The notes below the pieces were generated by a model. That model worked only from the letters and a program-made list of their open reading frames with translations. It was not told the origin of the DNA and made no database searches. A stretch of 31,330 nt of DNA from DTNV01 sp964388435 (GTDB taxonomy: Archaea; Micrarchaeota; Micrarchaeia; Norongarragalinales; UBA8480). Position numbers and translations under genes: made by a program. The stretch covers positions 1 through 31,330 of the forward strand of contig CAYMAH010000001.1 of assembly GCA_964388435.1 (NCBI GenBank), written 5' to 3'. Position 1 is the stretch's first letter, and each line of letters begins with the position of its first letter. Shown one piece after another: positions 29,391 to 31,330 of the stretch.

Positions 29391-29717
29391 CAGGTTAGAC
29401 GTGCTCTTTTTCATTTAGAGTGTATTAGAACAGAAATATTTTATGTTGTATGGTATATGATTTATTTTATAATTTATATATTATGGTAATTGAATTATTT
29501 TTTTTAAAACTTGGCCTTTTGAAGGTAAGATTTTAGGATTGTTGTTCTGGTTTTAAAGAAAGATGTTTCCAGCAGGTTTCGCTCATTTCGCCTGCAATGA
29601 ATTTTGTTAGTTGTCGGCAGTGTTGCTCGTTTGTTTTCCATAACTCTGTTTTGTCTGGTTAATCCTATAATTCACAACAAACATTCATGGATTAGGATGT
29701 TTGCAAATAGGTTTAAA
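29391..29717. other. Non-coding stretch between divergent ATPase genes
   Basis: A/T-rich, no gene supported. It holds two inverted repeats: GCAGG...CCTGC (about 29573-29596) and CAAACAT (29678-29684) with ATGTTTG (29697-29703) around a 12-nt loop that itself contains overlapping TAATCC/GGATTA complementarity with 29659-29664. These could be operators or hairpins. Confidence 0.4.
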
Positions 29718-29747
29718 ATATGTTCTTATAAGAGCATATTTTTAAAT
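29718..29747 (+). promoter_or_regulatory. 22-bp palindrome adjoining TATA box of second ATPase
   Basis: ATATGTTCTTA-TAAGAGCATAT (29718-29739) is a near-perfect palindrome with 10 of 11 pairs matching. It directly abuts the TATA box TTTTTAAAT (29739-29747), which is centred 27 nt before ATG 29770. Its position over the BRE region suggests a dimeric repressor or activator site. Confidence 0.55.
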
Positions 29748-29769
29748 GTTGTGCCCCTATAATTATAAC

Positions 29770-31005
29770 ATGGTTGTGCCGACAAAGAAGGAGATAATGG
29801 ATTTTTCTCCGATGAATGTAGGGGAGGCGGAAGAGCTTCCGGTTTATAAAAGGAGTGCTTTTGTTGAAATAAAAAAAGCTGTTGAAGGCAGTCTTATAAC
29901 CGCGGTTACTGGTCTGAGGCGCGTTGGGAAAACAACGTTGATTAAGCAGGTGCTTGGAAAAAACGCTTTTTATTTTTCATTTGATGAAAAAAGGTATGCT
30001 AATGTTGAAGCGCTTAAACGCGTTGTAGAAGCATTCTTGGAGGAAAAAGAAAAACCGGTGGTGTTTCTTGATGAAATATTCAGGGTGGAGGATTGGGCCG
30101 GGGTAATTAAAAAATATCATGATCAGAAGAGGGTTAAGTTTGTTGTTAGCGGGTCTTCTTCGCTGTTGATTAAAAAGGGGGTGGAAAGTTTAAGCGGGAG
30201 GCTGTCCGTACACTACCTGCCTCCGCTTCAATTTGCCGAGTACCTTCAAATGGCCGGAGTAAAAGATAAAGCCAGCGAGGGTAGCGTTTTTAAAATTAAA
30301 AGGCATGAGGAAGAGTTGGACCTGTTTCTTAAAAAAGGGGGTTTTCCTGAGATAGTGGGGTCCAGCGAGCGGGACGCTCAGGATTATATTCGCTCAAGCA
30401 CCATTGAAAAGATAGTGTTTGACGACATTCCAAACGCGTTTAAAATTGAGTATCCTTCCAAGCTTTACGACCTTTTGAAGCTGTGCGCTACGAACTCCTC
30501 CAGATTGTTCACGGAAGTGAATCTTGCCGAGGCCGTTCAGTTAAGCAGGCACGCTGTTTCTGATTACTTGTTATATCTTGAAAAAGCGTATTTAACAACT
30601 ACGATTTATCCTCAAAGTTCTTTTCAAAAAGCGCTTAAAAAACAAAAAAAAATACTGGTGAAAACCGCTTCGATATACAACGCGTTGGCGGAAAACCCGA
30701 ATGCAGGGCAGACTGCCGAAACCGCGGTGTACGACAAGCTAAGCACTGAAAAACTTGCTTTTTACAGAGACGCTCAACAGAGAGAGGTGGATTTCATTCA
30801 AAACGCCATTCCAATAGAAGTGAAGTACCAGTCGGCAATAACGCGTTCGGATGTCAACAACCTTCTTTATTACATGAGCAAATACAAGAAAAGCAGGGGG
30901 GTACTCGTAACCAAAAATCTGTTAGATGAAAAAAAAATAAATGAAAAAACTATTACTTACATACCTCTTGACGTGTTTCTCTTGAATCATAAAGTTAAAA
31001 GTTGA
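29770..31005 (+). CDS. AAA-type ATPase with DUF4143 domain
   Basis: 411 residues from ATG 29770. Walker A is intact: AVTGLRRVGKTTLIKQVL (Lys54-Thr55). Walker B is VVFLDEIFRVEDW (Asp101-Glu102), followed by the sensor-like VVSGSSSLLIKKGVESLSGR. A winged-helix-like middle region leads to the DUF4143 C-terminus with QREVDFIQNAIPIEVKYQS, a PD-(D/E)XK-type signature (E-V-D-F, then E-V-K), so a nuclease-like fold is likely. The family's function is unsettled. The start is set by a TATA box 27 nt upstream, making it leaderless; ATG 29746 lies within that box and is rejected. It is divergent from, and only distantly similar to, the ATPase at 28088-29332. Confidence 0.87.
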   Translation: MVVPTKKEIMDFSPMNVGEAEELPVYKRSAFVEIKKAVEGSLITAVTGLRRVGKTTLIKQVLGKNAFYFSFDEKRYANVEALKRVVEAFLEEKEKPVVFLDEIFRVEDWAGVIKKYHDQKRVKFVVSGSSSLLIKKGVESLSGRLSVHYLPPLQFAEYLQMAGVKDKASEGSVFKIKRHEEELDLFLKKGGFPEIVGSSERDAQDYIRSSTIEKIVFDDIPNAFKIEYPSKLYDLLKLCATNSSRLFTEVNLAEAVQLSRHAVSDYLLYLEKAYLTTTIYPQSSFQKALKKQKKILVKTASIYNALAENPNAGQTAETAVYDKLSTEKLAFYRDAQQREVDFIQNAIPIEVKYQSAITRSDVNNLLYYMSKYKKSRGVLVTKNLLDEKKINEKTITYIPLDVFLLNHKVKS

Positions 31006-31027
31006 AACAACCCGCTTATTTACAGAC

Positions 31028-31069
31028 AGGGTATTATTTCAGGATACGATAGGGTATTCAGGATGCTAT
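31028..31069. repeat. Imperfect tandem repeat AGGGTATT...CAGGAT
   Basis: AGGGTATTATTTCAGGATACGAT (31028-31050) is followed directly by AGGGTATTCAGGATGCTAT (31051-31069), the second copy lacking four bases. It lies between the ATPase end and the broken PIN gene and may mark the deletion or duplication that removed the rest of that gene. Confidence 0.4.
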
Positions 31070-31095
31070 AGAGTGGTTATCATTAGGTTTGTTTG

Positions 31096-31185
31096 TCAGG
31101 CTTCGATGACGTGTTGAGCGAGCAGTTGGCCGTCCGGTAGCGATGCGAGTAGAATGTTTGCGTCAACAACCAGTTCAATTGACAT
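31096..31185 (-). pseudogene. Truncated PIN-domain (VapC-like) toxin fragment
   Basis: ATG 31185 opens MSIELVVDANILLASLPDG, the typical start of a VapC-type PIN domain in which the Asp is the first metal ligand. A TGA stops it after 29 residues, and no continuation is found downstream in any frame that I recognise. Intact PIN toxins have about 130 residues. The ATG follows the stop of an upstream gene with no gap, the usual antitoxin-toxin arrangement, so this is probably a decayed vapBC locus. Confidence 0.65.
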
Positions 31186-31330
31186 TTACAATCCCAACCG
31201 CGTTTTGTGTTTTTCCCGCACTTTTTGTTTTACGATTTTAGAGTTTTTTTTCCACGTCTTTTTCGGCGAGCTTGCTTTAACATTCCTATCAAAAAAGAGC
31301 GAGTATTTAGAGTTTAACACCCCTTTTGAC
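31186..31330 (-). CDS. Partial small basic protein upstream of PIN fragment (possible antitoxin)
   Basis: About 48 C-terminal residues are visible; the start lies beyond the window end. They read SKGVLNSKYSLFFDRNVKAS and then a Lys/Arg-rich tail ending EKHKTRLGL. The stop TAA is directly followed by the ATG of the PIN fragment, so the gene is in the position of a VapB-type antitoxin. No DNA-binding fold is identifiable from this part. The tail's strong basic charge would also fit an RNA- or DNA-binding protein. Confidence 0.5.
   Translation of the reverse strand, partial: SKGVLNSKYSLFFDRNVKASSPKKTWKKNSKIVKQKVREKHKTRLGL

Noticed and set aside
1..31330. CRISPR array, insertion sequence, integrase or rRNA
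   Set aside because: No regularly spaced repeats, no terminal inverted repeats with a transposase, no recombinase-like protein and no rRNA-like sequence were found.

Overview
This window reads as a piece of a small-genome archaeal chromosome, most likely from the DPANN group. The evidence is an archaeal EF-1 alpha next to uS10, archaeal eL41, a Nop5 C/D-box protein, KEOPS/t6A genes (Sua5, Bud32, Pcc1), a Brix protein and prefoldin beta. Genes are short and tightly overlapping. Lead genes have T/A-rich TATA boxes about 25 nt before the start codon, which suggests leaderless mRNAs. The three tRNA genes carry four introns, three of them at non-canonical positions. The exact phylum cannot be fixed from the sequence alone.

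Layout. 1-4973: the end of an operon of six secreted or pilin-like proteins joined by overlapping TTGA/GTGA-type junctions. 4974-5313: a non-coding stretch with a nested hairpin. 5314-6677: sua5, bud32 and, on the other strand, a 37-residue eL41 gene. 6970-10934: a small winged-helix regulator facing a Hel308-like helicase / RadC / HD-hydrolase operon. 11194-12203: tRNA-Gly, a K+-channel-like RCK protein and tRNA-Gln. 12321-16123: a small unknown protein, a membrane-anchored Lon-type protease, EF-1 alpha and uS10. 16404-21718 (minus strand): an APC permease, a short Nop5, two helical-repeat proteins and the two subunits of an ADP-forming acyl-CoA synthetase. 21826-26467: dCTP deaminase, a Mut7-C RNase, an Mre11-like nuclease, a half-size EamA transporter, a DHH phosphoesterase, prefoldin beta, Pcc1, Brix and an intron-rich tRNA-Ser. 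26568-31330: a more accessory zone with a frameshifted unknown gene, a third helical-repeat protein, two divergent AAA/DUF4143 ATPases with strong palindromes at their promoters, and a broken PIN-toxin gene.

Functional links. Sua5, Bud32 and Pcc1 all belong to t6A tRNA modification. Hel308, RadC, the HD protein, Mre11 and dCTP deaminase point to DNA repair and nucleotide hygiene. The ADP-forming acyl-CoA synthetase implies ATP synthesis from acyl-CoA, as in fermentative archaea. The least explained items are the non-canonical tRNA introns, the lineage-specific helical-repeat family (three members), the channel without a recognisable selectivity filter, the Nop5 lacking its fibrillarin-binding domain, and the Mut7-C gene whose conserved N-terminus has no start codon. 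I found no CRISPR array, insertion sequence, rRNA or replication origin.
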